A stretch of DNA of 64,000 nt, taken from assembly GCA_003402315.1 (NCBI GenBank), contig QFXI01000026.1:1-64000 (forward strand). The letters run 5' to 3'. The DNA comes from Candidatus Nitrotoga sp. LAW (GTDB lineage Bacteria; Pseudomonadota; Gammaproteobacteria; Burkholderiales; Gallionellaceae). Under the pieces are notes generated by a model that was not told the DNA's origin, did no database searches, and worked only from the letters and a program-made list of their open reading frames with translations. Both the position numbers and the translations under genes were made by a program. Of the stretch, positions 55,483 through 64,000 are shown piece by piece (positions within the stretch are counted from its first letter, which is position 1; every line of letters starts with the position of its first letter).

Positions 55483-56421
55483 ATGTCTGCCGTGGCCCCC
55501 GAGAAATCCAACGAGATTATCATCACCCGTACCGTAAAAGCGCCCATCCAGCGCATCTGGCAAATGTTCACCCAGCCCGAACACATCCAACATTGGTGGG
55601 GGCCAAACGGTTTTACCAATACGATTTTTGAGATGGACGTGCGTGTGGGCGGACTGTGGCGCTACATCATGCACGCACCCGCCAACGCAGATGGTAGCCC
55701 AGGCACAAATTACAACAACTGGATTCGCTACACCACCCTCACCGAGCCGACTTTCATGGCTTACGAGCACGGCGGCGACGACCCTGACCATGCCGAGTTC
55801 AACGCCACCGTGTCGCTGCAAGACTTGGGCGACCAGACGCAGGTCACACTGCGAATAATCCTGGAATCAGAAGCGCAACGCAAAGCCATGGCTGAATTTG
55901 GCGCGATTGAAGGTGGCGAGCAAACGCTGGCGCGGCTCGATGCCTATTTAACAACCACCGGAAAACCCAATGAACTCATCATCACTCGAACATTCAATGC
56001 GCTAAGAGCGTTAGTGTGGAAGGCTTGGACTGATCCCAAGTACGCGTTGAATTGGTGGGGGCCAAGCCACCATCCCGCAGTCAATGTGATGTGGGATGCG
56101 CGGCCGGGCGCCCGCTGGCGCAATTGTTTGCGTTCAGTTGAAACCGGGGATTTGTTATGGCACGGTGGCGAATTTCGTGAGGTGGTTGAGCCTGAATTAT
56201 TGGTATTTACTTTTGCTTGGGAAGAAACAGGCGAGCGGGGCATAGAAAACTTAATCACTATTACACTTACCGAGAATCACGAAAAAACGACCATGGTTCT
56301 AAGGCAAACACCATTTCAGTCATTATCCGAGCAAGAGGGACATAACGAAGGCTGGAACAGCACATTTGACCGTTTAGCGAACTATCTGACACTGCTACTT
56401 AATCATTTTCAGCAAAAATAG
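55483..56421 (+). CDS. tandem SRPBCC (two AHSA1 domains) protein
   Basis: The protein has 312 residues formed by two AHSA1 domains. The first covers about 1-160 (IIITRTVKAPIQRIWQMFTQPEHIQHWWGP) and the second about 165-310 (LIITRTFNALRALVWKAWTDPKYALNWWGP). The repeated start shows a duplication and fusion. Each half could bind its own hydrophobic ligand. The linker TTTGKPNE is short. No enzymatic motif is seen. Confidence 0.85.
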   Translation: MSAVAPEKSNEIIITRTVKAPIQRIWQMFTQPEHIQHWWGPNGFTNTIFEMDVRVGGLWRYIMHAPANADGSPGTNYNNWIRYTTLTEPTFMAYEHGGDDPDHAEFNATVSLQDLGDQTQVTLRIILESEAQRKAMAEFGAIEGGEQTLARLDAYLTTTGKPNELIITRTFNALRALVWKAWTDPKYALNWWGPSHHPAVNVMWDARPGARWRNCLRSVETGDLLWHGGEFREVVEPELLVFTFAWEETGERGIENLITITLTENHEKTTMVLRQTPFQSLSEQEGHNEGWNSTFDRLANYLTLLLNHFQQK

Positions 56422-56431
56422 GAGGAAAACC

Positions 56432-56479
56432 ATGCAAAAAATCACCACCTGTTTATTGTTTAGCGGGCAAGCTAATTAA
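56432..56479 (+). pseudogene. stub of a VOC/PhnB-like gene
   Basis: A perfect AGGAGG site precedes an ATG at 56432 and a 15-codon frame MQKITTCLLFSGQAN. This is the usual first segment of PhnB-like VOC proteins (MQKITPxLWFDGQAEEA), cut at the point where AEEA would follow. The remaining gene is gone. A related intact VOC gene follows at 56553. Confidence 0.55.
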
Positions 56480-56552
56480 GCAGTTTGTCAGCAGGTAGCA
56501 CGCCCACTGAGCAAATAATTTTAATATTATCAATACTATAGGAGAATTAACC

Positions 56553-57020
56553 ATGACCAGTTTAAAAGTTAAAGCCATTCCTGATGGCATGCACTCGATC
56601 ACTCCGCACATCATCTGCGCAGACGCGTCGGAAGCTATTGAATTTTACAAAAAAGCATTTAATGCCATAGAGTTAATGCGCCTTCCAGCCCCAGACGGCA
56701 AACTCATGCACGCCTGTGTCCAGATTGGCGACTCACAATTAATGCTCGCTGAAGAAAACCCGCAATGGGGTGCATTTGGACCAAAAACATTGAAAGGCTC
56801 ACCGATCACGATCCATTTACAGGTCGAAAATGCGAATGAAACCATGGCGCAAGCCGCAGCAGCGGGTGCAAAAATCATCATGCCACTTGCGGATATGTTT
56901 TGGGGCGACCGTTACGGTCAAGTTGAAGACCCGTTTGGCCACCGCTGGGCGATCGCTACCCATACGCGCGATGTGACGCCCGAAGAAATGCAAGCGGACA
57001 TAGCCAAGATGGGCTGCTAA
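56553..57020 (+). CDS. VOC family protein (PhnB/glyoxalase-like)
   Basis: The protein has 155 residues. HSITPHIICADASEAIEFYKKAFNAIEL, LMHACVQIGDSQLMLAEE and the C-terminal RYGQVEDPFGHRWAIATH with the D-P-F-G-H-x-W motif are typical of the YdcC/PhnB-type VOC group. The ribosome site is TAGGAGAATTAACC. The position in the cassette with two SRPBCC proteins recalls clusters often annotated as stress or xenobiotic response genes. No substrate is known. Confidence 0.87.
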   Translation: MTSLKVKAIPDGMHSITPHIICADASEAIEFYKKAFNAIELMRLPAPDGKLMHACVQIGDSQLMLAEENPQWGAFGPKTLKGSPITIHLQVENANETMAQAAAAGAKIIMPLADMFWGDRYGQVEDPFGHRWAIATHTRDVTPEEMQADIAKMGC

Positions 57021-57062
57021 AACCCACTACCATATTTACTTTAACGAGTACGGAGATATTTA

Positions 57063-57410
57063 ATGATTTACAAAGGCAGCTGTCACTGCGGAAAAATTGA
57101 ATTTGAAGTTGAAGGTGAGCTAGACCAGGCGATCTCCTGCAACTGCTCAATTTGTTCACGTAGAGGATCGCTATTGTGGTTTGTACCACGCCCTAATCTT
57201 CGCCTGCTTACCGCCGAAGATGCCGCTAGCACCTATACCTTCAATAAGCACGTTATTAAGCATCGCTTCTGCCCCGTCTGCGGCATCCTTCCATACGGAG
57301 AAGGCGTCGATCAAAAAGGCAATCCGATGGCCGCCATCAATATTCGCTGTCTTGAGAATATTGACCTAGCGTCTGTACCCATACACAACTTCGATGGCCG
57401 CTCGATGTGA
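57063..57410 (+). CDS. GFA family zinc protein
   Basis: The protein has 115 residues. Zinc-binding motifs are YKGSCHCGKIEFEVEG, SCNCSICSRRGSLLWF and HRFCPVCGILPYGEG, the CxCG…CxxC…CxxCG pattern of the glutathione-dependent formaldehyde-activating enzyme family. Small members such as this have no proven role in formaldehyde metabolism. It is the last gene of the accessory cassette. Confidence 0.9.
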   Translation: MIYKGSCHCGKIEFEVEGELDQAISCNCSICSRRGSLLWFVPRPNLRLLTAEDAASTYTFNKHVIKHRFCPVCGILPYGEGVDQKGNPMAAINIRCLENIDLASVPIHNFDGRSM

Positions 57411-57531
57411 TCCCCAATAAGGCGCTTCAGCCTGCCAATGAACAAAACGATGGACACAGCTCAGGCACAACCGAGATATGATTTCAATAGTTAAAAATGA
57501 TGTTGCACTTGGGCACGGAGAAACATAAAAC

Positions 57532-58464
57532 TCATTCCTCACGGATCGATAATGGTATCAGCCCCGGCAAACGGTTAAAGCTGACCGTCCGCACGGTTTC
57601 CAGAAAATCCTGCATATAGGAAGCTTGCGCAGCCTCCACATGTGTGACGGCATACAGTTCACCGAACAATCCCTCCTTGCCTAGACGCACGCTATGCACG
57701 TAGCCGGTTTTCAAATAACTCTGAACCGCCCAGTTGGGCATGGCGGAGATACCCCGGCGGCTGGCAACCAATTGTAAAATCGCAACGGTCAGTTCGGCGG
57801 TGCGCCGTTTAGGCTCAACGCCGTGGGGCTTCAGAAAATTGCGGATAACGTCCAGCATCTCTTCAGGTACCGGGTAGGTCACTAACGTTTCGTCGGCAAA
57901 GTCATGTGCAGTGAGGTATTCTTTTTGCGCCAATTTGTGTAAACAAGAAACGATGCCGACGATCTCGAAACCGAATAAGGGGTGATAGGCCATTCCGTTC
58001 TTGCGGTACTCAGATACCACGGCAAGGTCGGCGCGGTCTTCGCGCAGCAACGCCAGCGGATCAACATGAAAACCGGATACCAAATCCAACTCGATCTCGG
58101 GCCAATGTTCGCGAAAAACATCCATCGCGGGCATTAGCCACTCGAAGCAAGTGTGGCACTCCACCGCTACGCGCAAACGTCCGGCCTGCCCTTCCACGAT
58201 GCGCGCGATATCGCGCTCGGCTTCCGCCACCTGCGCAAGCACCGCTCCCCCCAAGGCATGCAGCCGCTGCCCAGCAGCCGTCAGTCGCAATGGCTGGGTC
58301 TTGCGCTCAAACAACGGAACGCCGTAATGATCTTCCATCTGTTTGACTTGATGCGAAATTGCCGACTGTGTCAGGTGTAAGCGTTGCGCGGCACGCGACA
58401 GATTACCGCTCCCAACCAAGGCTTCCAACATGCGTAAATGGCGCAATTCCAGAATGGATAGCAT
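57532..58464 (-). CDS. metR: LysR-type regulator of methionine genes (MetR)
   Basis: The protein has 310 residues from the ATG at 58464; upstream codons to 58644 would run through metE and are rejected. It starts MLSILELRHLRMLEALVGSGNLSRAAQRLHLTQSAISHQVKQMEDHYGVPLFER, the N-terminus of MetR. It is divergent from metE with 93 bp between the start codons, the classical arrangement. MetR activates metE with homocysteine as co-effector. No clear TGAA-N5-TTCA site was recognised in the gap. Confidence 0.92.
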   Translation of the reverse strand: MLSILELRHLRMLEALVGSGNLSRAAQRLHLTQSAISHQVKQMEDHYGVPLFERKTQPLRLTAAGQRLHALGGAVLAQVAEAERDIARIVEGQAGRLRVAVECHTCFEWLMPAMDVFREHWPEIELDLVSGFHVDPLALLREDRADLAVVSEYRKNGMAYHPLFGFEIVGIVSCLHKLAQKEYLTAHDFADETLVTYPVPEEMLDVIRNFLKPHGVEPKRRTAELTVAILQLVASRRGISAMPNWAVQSYLKTGYVHSVRLGKEGLFGELYAVTHVEAAQASYMQDFLETVRTVSFNRLPGLIPLSIREE

Positions 58465-58557
58465 TATTAAATAATTTAATGATGAATACGAAAATAATGA
58501 TTTTGCATAATAATAGGAATTTGCCGAAGATACCATCCTTTCAAACGAAGGATCATC

Positions 58558-60825
58558 ATGATAATTACGCACAATCTTGGCTTTCCGCGCATCGGCGCGC
58601 AACGCGAACTCAAAAAGGCTTTGGAATCGTATTGGAATGGCCAATTGGACGAAGCATCCCTGCTCGCCATCGGCAAAGAATTACGCGCACGGCACTGGGC
58701 GGTGCAGCGCGATGCGGGGATTGCTCTGATTCCGGTAGGGGATTTCGCATGGTACGACCAAATGTTGAATATGACCGTCCTCTTAGGTGCCGTGCCCGAA
58801 CGATTCGGTTTTACAGGTACACCAACACTGGAGCAGTATTTCCAGCTTGCACGTGGCAATGCACAACAGCCCGCCATGGAAATGACCAAGTGGTTTGACA
58901 CCAACTACCACTATCTTGTCCCAGAATTCCTCAATTCCACCGAGTTCAATCTGAATAGCACATGGCTATTCGATGAAGTAGGTGAAGCGCAGGCACTGGG
59001 AGTCAACGCCAAGCCGGTATTAATTGGTCCGCTCACCTACCTATATCTCGGTAAGGAAAAACATACCGGTCTGAACCGCCTGAATTTACTGCCCAAGCTG
59101 ATTCCGGTGTACAAGCAAATTCTGGCGCGCCTGAAAACGCAAGGCGTGGAGTGGGTGCAGATGGACGAACCTGTGCTGGCACTCGATCTGCCGCAGGAAT
59201 GGGTGGCCGCACTCGCTCACACCTACGCCAGCCTGGCGCAGGATGCCCCCAAAATTCTGCTCGCTACCTATTTCGACAGCGTGGAAGACCATGCCGAAGC
59301 GCTAAAAGCCTTGCCGGTTGCCGGTTTGCACATCGACTTGGTGCGCGCTCCGCAACAGGCTGAACCCTTTATCAGCAACTTCCCAGCGGATAAAATCCTT
59401 TCTGCAGGCATCGTAGATGGACGTAATATCTGGCTCAACAACTTGCCTGCTTCGTTGGCTATCCTCGACGAGTTGCGTACAACACTGGGGGATCGGCTAT
59501 GGGTTGCACCTAGTTGTTCCCTGTTGCATGTGCCGGTGGATTTAACGCAAGAAACCGGACTGGATAAAATCCTCAAAAGTTGGATGGCGTTCGCCACGCA
59601 AAAACTCGGGGAGGTCGTCACTCTGGCGCAAGGTGTAGCGCACGGTAAGGAAGCCATCGCTCCTCAATTGGCAAAAACCAATGCCGCATTGGAAAGCCGG
59701 GTGTATTCGCCGCTGCGACATGATCGTGAAGTGCGTCAACGTATTGCAGCCTTGAAACCTGCCGATGAAAAACGCTCTACGCCGTTTGCCCAGCGCATCG
59801 CTGCACAGCAAGCGCAATTCAAACTGCCTGCTTTCCCGACCACGACTATCGGCTCTTTTCCCCAAACCGCAGCTATCCGCAGTGCCCGTGCGAACTACAA
59901 GCAAGGCAAACTCAGTGCGGAGCAATATCGCACGGCAATGCAGGCAGAAATCCACCACGTAGTGGCCAAGCAGGAAGAATTGGGAATCGACGTGCTGGTG
60001 CATGGTGAAGCCGAACGCAACGACATGGTGGAATACTTCGGCGAACAACTAAAAGGCTTCGCTTTTACGCAATACGGCTGGGTTCAAAGCTATGGCTCGC
60101 GCTGCGTAAAACCCCCTATCATCTACGGCGACATTTCACGCCCGCACCCAATGACCGTCGAATGGAGTCGCTACGCGCAAAGCCTGACCAACAAACCGAT
60201 GAAAGGAATGCTCACCGGACCCATCACCATTTTGCAATGGTCATTCGTGCGCAACGATATTCCTCGCGCTGCCACCGCCTTGCAAATCGCGCTGGCGATT
60301 CGCGCCGAAGTACAGGATTTGGAGCGGGCCGGCATCAGCATCATTCAGATTGACGAAGCCGCCTTACGCGAAGGCTTGCCAATCAAACGGCAGGACTGGG
60401 CGCATTACCTCGACTGGGCGGTGCGCGCTTTCCGCATCAGCACCAGCGGCGTGCGGGACACCACACAAATTCACACGCACATGTGCTATTCAGAATTCAA
60501 CGACATTTTGCCCGCCATCGCCGCGATGGATGCCGATGTGATTACGATAGAAACGTCGCGCTCGGATATGGAACTGCTGGAAGCCTTCCGTGCCTTTCAT
60601 TATCCGAACGACATAGGCCCCGGCGTATACGACATCCATTCACCGCGCGTGCCGAGTCAGGAAGAAATGCAGCGTCTCATGAATAAGGCATGTGCTGTTA
60701 TTCCGCGCGAACGCTTGTGGGTTAACCCAGACTGCGGATTGAAAACGCGCGGATGGCCGGAAGTGGAAGCGGCCCTACGCAACATGGTTGCCGTAGCGCA
60801 TACACTGCGGAACATTGCAGCCTGA
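58558..60825 (+). CDS. metE: cobalamin-independent methionine synthase
   Basis: The protein has 755 residues, the standard MetE length. It has the N-terminal TIM barrel ([19 protein letters not shown]) and the C-terminal barrel with TTIGSFPQT, the zinc and substrate regions around [47 protein letters not shown], and the zinc Cys in NPDCGLKTR. It transfers methyl from methyl-tetrahydropteroyl-triglutamate to homocysteine. Its TGA overlaps the ATG of the FolB-like gene (TGATG). Confidence 0.97.
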   Translation: MIITHNLGFPRIGAQRELKKALESYWNGQLDEASLLAIGKELRARHWAVQRDAGIALIPVGDFAWYDQMLNMTVLLGAVPERFGFTGTPTLEQYFQLARGNAQQPAMEMTKWFDTNYHYLVPEFLNSTEFNLNSTWLFDEVGEAQALGVNAKPVLIGPLTYLYLGKEKHTGLNRLNLLPKLIPVYKQILARLKTQGVEWVQMDEPVLALDLPQEWVAALAHTYASLAQDAPKILLATYFDSVEDHAEALKALPVAGLHIDLVRAPQQAEPFISNFPADKILSAGIVDGRNIWLNNLPASLAILDELRTTLGDRLWVAPSCSLLHVPVDLTQETGLDKILKSWMAFATQKLGEVVTLAQGVAHGKEAIAPQLAKTNAALESRVYSPLRHDREVRQRIAALKPADEKRSTPFAQRIAAQQAQFKLPAFPTTTIGSFPQTAAIRSARANYKQGKLSAEQYRTAMQAEIHHVVAKQEELGIDVLVHGEAERNDMVEYFGEQLKGFAFTQYGWVQSYGSRCVKPPIIYGDISRPHPMTVEWSRYAQSLTNKPMKGMLTGPITILQWSFVRNDIPRAATALQIALAIRAEVQDLERAGISIIQIDEAALREGLPIKRQDWAHYLDWAVRAFRISTSGVRDTTQIHTHMCYSEFNDILPAIAAMDADVITIETSRSDMELLEAFRAFHYPNDIGPGVYDIHSPRVPSQEEMQRLMNKACAVIPRERLWVNPDCGLKTRGWPEVEAALRNMVAVAHTLRNIAA

Positions 60826-61166
60826 TGGCGCACACGCTCGTGCATGATGGGATTACGTTGTATACCATCATCGGCGTGTACGAATGGGAACGGGCAGACC
60901 CACGTCCGCTCGTTTTCGATTTACGACTAGAAAGCGTACATCCGCTTGGCTTAACGCGTGCGCACATCGAACGGCAACTTGCCGGTTGGCTTGCACCCTG
61001 CCGCTATCGATTGCTGGAAGCTTTGGCAGAACACCTCGCCCAGCGCATGTTAACTGAATGGCATTGCAGCCGGGTCGTACTCGGAATCGAAAAGCCTGGT
61101 GCATTAGGCGACCTAGCGCGCGTCGGCATACGCATTATGCGAGGCGCGGAAAAGCGAGATGGATAA
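60825..61166 (+). CDS. divergent FolB-like protein (dihydroneopterin aldolase family)
   Basis: The protein has 113 residues with its ATG overlapping the metE stop. YTIIGVYEWERADPRPLVFDLRLE, RYRLLEALAEHLAQRML and IEKPGALGDLARVGIRIMR follow the FolB pattern, including Glu in VYEWER, Glu in LLEALAE and Lys in EKPGA. The middle section that normally contains the DxLDY motif with the catalytic Tyr is shorter and replaced by HPLGLTRAHIERQLAGWLAP. It may be an altered pteridine enzyme linked to the folate use of MetE, or inactive. Confidence 0.65.
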   Translation: MAHTLVHDGITLYTIIGVYEWERADPRPLVFDLRLESVHPLGLTRAHIERQLAGWLAPCRYRLLEALAEHLAQRMLTEWHCSRVVLGIEKPGALGDLARVGIRIMRGAEKRDG

Positions 61167-61564
61167 TGCCGATACAACACGGATCATTTTTCTCATTATT
61201 CTCCCTTCAACTAATCAGTTTGTTGATCCCTTCATGCGCTGGACTGATTGAAAATCTTAGTAGATTGCTATCAAATCAGACTACTTCCAAGTACTCTTGC
61301 TCACATGGATGGTGCGGCCATCTTTACGCCGCAGACTGGTTATTACCTTGCACAGAAAGGCTAGCGACTCTCTCAATTGCGTTATTCCACCGGCCTTCTT
61401 TAAATTCAGCCATAGCGCCTGCACGCACTGATACGCCAGTACCATGAATAATGGGTCTAGGTTATTTGGATAACAATAAACTTACAGAAAATCCTCTACT
61501 TCATTCATCAATTCAATATCCTTGCTTATATGTACTAATCAAGCGACTTGTCCCGTTATTTCTA
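61167..61564. other. region without a supported gene
   Basis: Several short frames exist in both directions but none has a ribosome site plus recognisable motif. A minus-strand frame near 61340-61450 (AEFKEGRWNNAIERV) looks protein-like but short. Probably decayed accessory DNA. Confidence 0.35.
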
Positions 61565-61726
61565 ACAGCAGCTCCCGCAAAACTTCTTGCGCTGCCTCAT
61601 CTTGGAGAAAGACTGGATGAGTTTGCTCCTCGTGAGGTTCGTCGCATATTCATTGAGCACTATGAAATGCGTTACGAATTTCAGCAATCAACCATCTATG
61701 TGTTGCGACTCTGGCACCGGCGAGAA
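61565..61726 (+). pseudogene. C-terminal fragment of a ParE/RelE-type toxin
   Basis: LLALPHLGERLDEFAPREVRRI followed by YEMRYEFQQSTIYVLRLWHRRE matches the C-terminal two thirds of ParE-superfamily toxins (PxLGERLxxFxPREVRRxxxxxYEMRYExxxxxIxxLRxWHxRE). The N-terminal helix hairpin is not recognisable and no antitoxin gene is adjacent. The frame continues to 61879 into sequence antisense to the next gene, so the normal stop is lost. It is judged dead. Confidence 0.6.
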
Positions 61727-61791
61727 CCTGTTCTAATCTCTATCCGTTGCATGCATTTATTTCAAATGATTGGTTATAACAATTACATCAA

Positions 61792-62469
61792 TCAACAATT
61801 AGCGGCTTTATTTAATGCCACTGCCTTGCTGCGATGTAACATGACAATTAGGTATGTTGACAATATTGCCGAGAAATAGCACCAGACTGATATAAATGCG
61901 TAGTTATAATAATAACCTACAAAAAATATAGACATGAATATCATCAAGCCAAATATTTTCACCATTTTCAATGAAGAAAATAACAAAGGTGATACCACTA
62001 TCAAGGTATAAATAAGCTGGACAAATTCACGCGGCATAAATTCGTCATAAATTAATGTTGTTTCATAATAAATTGAGCGATTAACGATAGACACAGAAAA
62101 CCAGTTATCATTTAAGATAAATGGGATCGTTAAAGTAAGGCCAAAACCTAATCCCGCCAATATGCAATAAAACAGTAATTTCTTCTTAAGCTCATCCTTT
62201 TCTAACATCCAGGCAGAGAGCGGCACCCAAAATAACCAAAACAGATGTGAGAAAAACAAAAAACCATACACCGGTAGATGTGCTTCCACGTCATTTTCAA
62301 GTGACAGCCAAATCAGACCTTCAATAATTTGTTGAATAGCAAAGATTAACGGGAAAAAGCTAAAAGATATCAGGCTTTTGTTCCAGGATATTGTATCTTT
62401 AATGCAATAGAGACCTAACGGTAAAAGCACTGCACCTGCAGTGAAACTTGCTGTTGCTGAGAAGCACAT
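61792..62469 (-). CDS. DUF6629 family membrane protein
   Basis: The protein has 225 residues. The start MCFSATASFTAGAVLLPLGLYCI is the hallmark of DUF6629, a family of about seven transmembrane segments. Later motifs are FFPLIFAIQQIIEGLIWLSL and SHLFWLFWVPLSAWMLE. It is an integral inner-membrane protein without assigned role. It is AT-rich compared with its surroundings. It stands alone next to the IS110 element. Confidence 0.78.
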   Translation of the reverse strand: MCFSATASFTAGAVLLPLGLYCIKDTISWNKSLISFSFFPLIFAIQQIIEGLIWLSLENDVEAHLPVYGFLFFSHLFWLFWVPLSAWMLEKDELKKKLLFYCILAGLGFGLTLTIPFILNDNWFSVSIVNRSIYYETTLIYDEFMPREFVQLIYTLIVVSPLLFSSLKMVKIFGLMIFMSIFFVGYYYNYAFISVWCYFSAILSTYLIVMLHRSKAVALNKAANC

Positions 62470-62654
62470 AGAGACCGCCTTATAGTTTGTATTGTTATTC
62501 CCAGCAACAAGGGTTCAAGTCTTGACATGACACTTTTATTTCTAAAGGCATAGTCTCCGTTTATGTCTAGCCATCTCTCGCATCCGATAGAGCACGTTAT
62601 TTCCCAATTATTGGAATTGGTGGAATTGGGGTCTACCATCGAATTTGCAGATGA

Positions 62655-62850
62655 CGCCCGTCAGATGAAAGCGTAGCATATCTCACTGACGGGGGTGTGG
62701 CTCCTGGGGTCAGCGAACTTGGTAACGGGTCTCGCTTGAGTCTGAAATGCCGCCCCTGTCACCTGCATCATCCAACACGCCTGCCGGGATGGTGCCAATC
62801 AGTCAAGATTGTGGCTCTGAAAGTAGACGAGACGTTTGGATGATTTCCAA
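62655..62850 (+). ncRNA. candidate IS110 bridge RNA
   Basis: Just upstream of the IS110-type transposase lies a structured non-coding stretch. CCCGTCAG (62657-62664) and CTGACGGG (62686-62693) form a perfect 8-bp stem. TCAGCGA and TCGCTTGA enclose a loop near 62711-62740. GCCAATC and GATTGTGGC form a third hairpin near 62793-62815. IS110-subgroup elements encode a bridge RNA of about 180 nt in this position, with a 5' stem-loop and two loops that pair with target and donor DNA. Position and structure fit; loop pairing cannot be tested because the element ends are not known. Confidence 0.45.
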
Positions 62851-62880
62851 CTGGCTTATCTTTTACTCAAGGAGTCAATC

Positions 62881-64000
62881 ATGTACCCCCTCTCAATACG
62901 AGTTGCAGTAGATGTCGGCAGCAGTCGGGCTGCCGGACGGCAAGCTGTTGGATGAGTTCGATATTAGTCACAATGCAGGCGGCTTCAAGGAATTTTTTCA
63001 CCATATCGAACGCCTTGAAAAACGCCATCAATTGCCGGTAGCCGTTGTCATGGAAGGCTATAACGGCTGGGCGCGCCCGCTGGACGGACAAATTCTCCGG
63101 CACGGTTACCGCCTGTACAGTGTCAACAACCTCAAGCTCGCCCGCTACAAGGAAATATTCCCGGCACCAGCCAAGACCGATGCCATAGATGCGCGCAGGA
63201 TTCTCGAACTGTTCCGCCTGTCCGAACACCTGCCGCTGGCAAAAAACGCACTCCACGAAGTCGCGCCGACACCCGTTGAAAACGACCGACTCAAACGCAC
63301 CACGCGGCGGCGCAAACAGCTGGTGTGGGAACGGGTGCGCGTCATCAACCGGCTGCAAAGTGACCTTCATGCGGTGTGCCCGGGACTGATGGCAATCACC
63401 CGGGAAGCGGACAATATCTGGTTCTTGAATTTCCTCACCTGCCGCGACAAATTGACCAAGCTGGCCAATCTGCGACGATCCAGCCTGTTGGCCATACCCG
63501 GCGTGGGCAAGACCTATGCGGCACAGATACAGGCTTGGCAAGCGCAGGCACAATTTGCCCCCGATGCCGAATGGGTGGGCGAAATGATTTTGCAGGACGC
63601 GCACCGCATACTGGCGCTGGGAAAGGACATCAAGGCACTGGATCTGAAAATTGCGGGCATCGCCGCGCAATCAAAACTAGCGCAAACCATCGGCAACATA
63701 CCCGGCTTCGGAAAAACCTCGATGGCAGAAATCGCGGGGGAAGTTGGCACACTTGCGCGTTTCAAATCGGAAACCGGGCTGGCGATGTACATGGGCATGT
63801 CGGTGCTGGATAACAGCTCCGGCAAAAAGAACGGCGTGAAAACACCGCGCCACGTCAACACCCGCGCCAAGGCAGCCATGATGGTCGCGGTGGCACGGCA
63901 TATCGCTTACGTGCCGATGTCGCGCGCCTATTATGACAAAAAGCGTGCGGAAGGCAAACAGCACAACCAGGCGATTCGAGCCTTGGGCAGGCATCTTGTG
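62881..64000 (+). pseudogene. IS110-family transposase, frameshifted near the N-terminus and cut by the window end
   Basis: The ATG at 62881 follows AAGGAGTC and encodes MYPLSIRVAVDVGSS. From 62927 the chain continues in another frame as GLPDGKLLDEFDISHNAGGF, with about 10 bases apparently lost between. The RuvC-like DEDD part shows VAVDVGS, VVMEGYNGWARPL and AKTDAIDARRI. The C-terminal Transposase_20 part shows NIPGFGKTSMAEIAGEVG and NSSGKKNG with the catalytic Ser. The frame is open to 64000, so the end lies outside. The frameshift should prevent a full product unless recoded. Confidence 0.85.

Noticed and set aside
58465-58557. A MetR box TGAA-N5-TTCA in the metR-metE gap
   Set aside because: Expected from E. 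coli, but only half-sites such as TGAATACGAAA are present.
62563-62676. A 37-codon frame (MSSHLSHPIEHVISQLLELV…) before the IS110 element
   Set aside because: The peptide looks plausible, but there is no ribosome site at a useful distance, and it overlaps the proposed left part of the element.
62879-63670. A long minus-strand frame of 263 codons
   Set aside because: It is antisense to the IS110 transposase, which has clear catalytic motifs.

Overview
The window looks like chromosomal DNA of a betaproteobacterium. Protein flavour, gene order (tesA divergent from an ABC ATPase-permease pair; zipA next to ligA; metR divergent from metE) and an NAD-linked group 3d [NiFe] hydrogenase of the Ralstonia eutropha gene order fit the Nitrosomonadales, for example Gallionellaceae or Candidatus Nitrotoga-like bacteria. 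That placement is inference from remembered families; no marker gene such as rRNA is present.

Layout. 0-8 kb is a patchwork of small accessory genes: a VOC protein, an NTF2-like protein, a GlcG-like plus beta-propeller pair divergent from a LysR regulator, a TerC membrane protein, an unknown beta-rich protein, a Sel1-repeat protein and a porin. Mobile-element remnants (REP-associated transposase, IS3, IS200) lie between them. 8-14 kb is a housekeeping block: exporter-like ABC pair, tesA, an S49 peptidase and a HAD phosphatase. 14-17.5 kb is decayed accessory DNA holding an intact relBE-type module between pieces of a DNA methyltransferase and a DUF3800 protein, then a DUF1853 gene. hypCD follow at 17.8-19.1 kb. 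A tripartite RND efflux operon is at 20.2-26.1 kb. After an HNH nuclease and an MscS channel comes the hydrogenase cluster hoxF-U-Y-H-W-hypA-hypB-hypF at 28.3-36.0 kb. hypE stands alone at 42.4-43.5 kb. 36-46 kb also holds a methyltransferase, a Fur-box-preceded DUF2325/FMN-binding pair, acetyl-CoA synthetase, a PleD-like diguanylate cyclase and a truncated PatZ/Acd-like enzyme. 46-54.3 kb is mostly housekeeping: fumC, def, mtnP, hpt, galU, ligA, zipA. 54.4-57.4 kb is an ArsR/SRPBCC/VOC/GFA cassette. metR/metE and a FolB-like gene follow, then a DUF6629 membrane protein and an IS110 element cut by the window end.

Working together. HoxF and HoxU form the NADH dehydrogenase half and HoxY and HoxH the hydrogenase half of one soluble enzyme. 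HoxW trims HoxH. HypA/HypB supply nickel and HypC/D/E/F build the Fe(CN)2CO group. All six Hyp functions are present but spread over about 26 kb, and HypF is a short form.

The most distinctive structural signal is a family of small non-coding mobile elements of about 140-180 bp. Their terminal inverted repeats are related to GGGCACCTCTAAAAATT, and the longer copies have an internal ATCCCC-TTCG-GGGAT hairpin. There are five copies (one truncated) and two solitary ends. They lie directly next to hypB, hypE, tesA, DUF1853, the RND operon and acs. One solitary end coincides with the premature end of the PatZ-like gene, where its acetyltransferase domain should begin. A second signal is a structured leader before the IS110 transposase that is a candidate bridge RNA.
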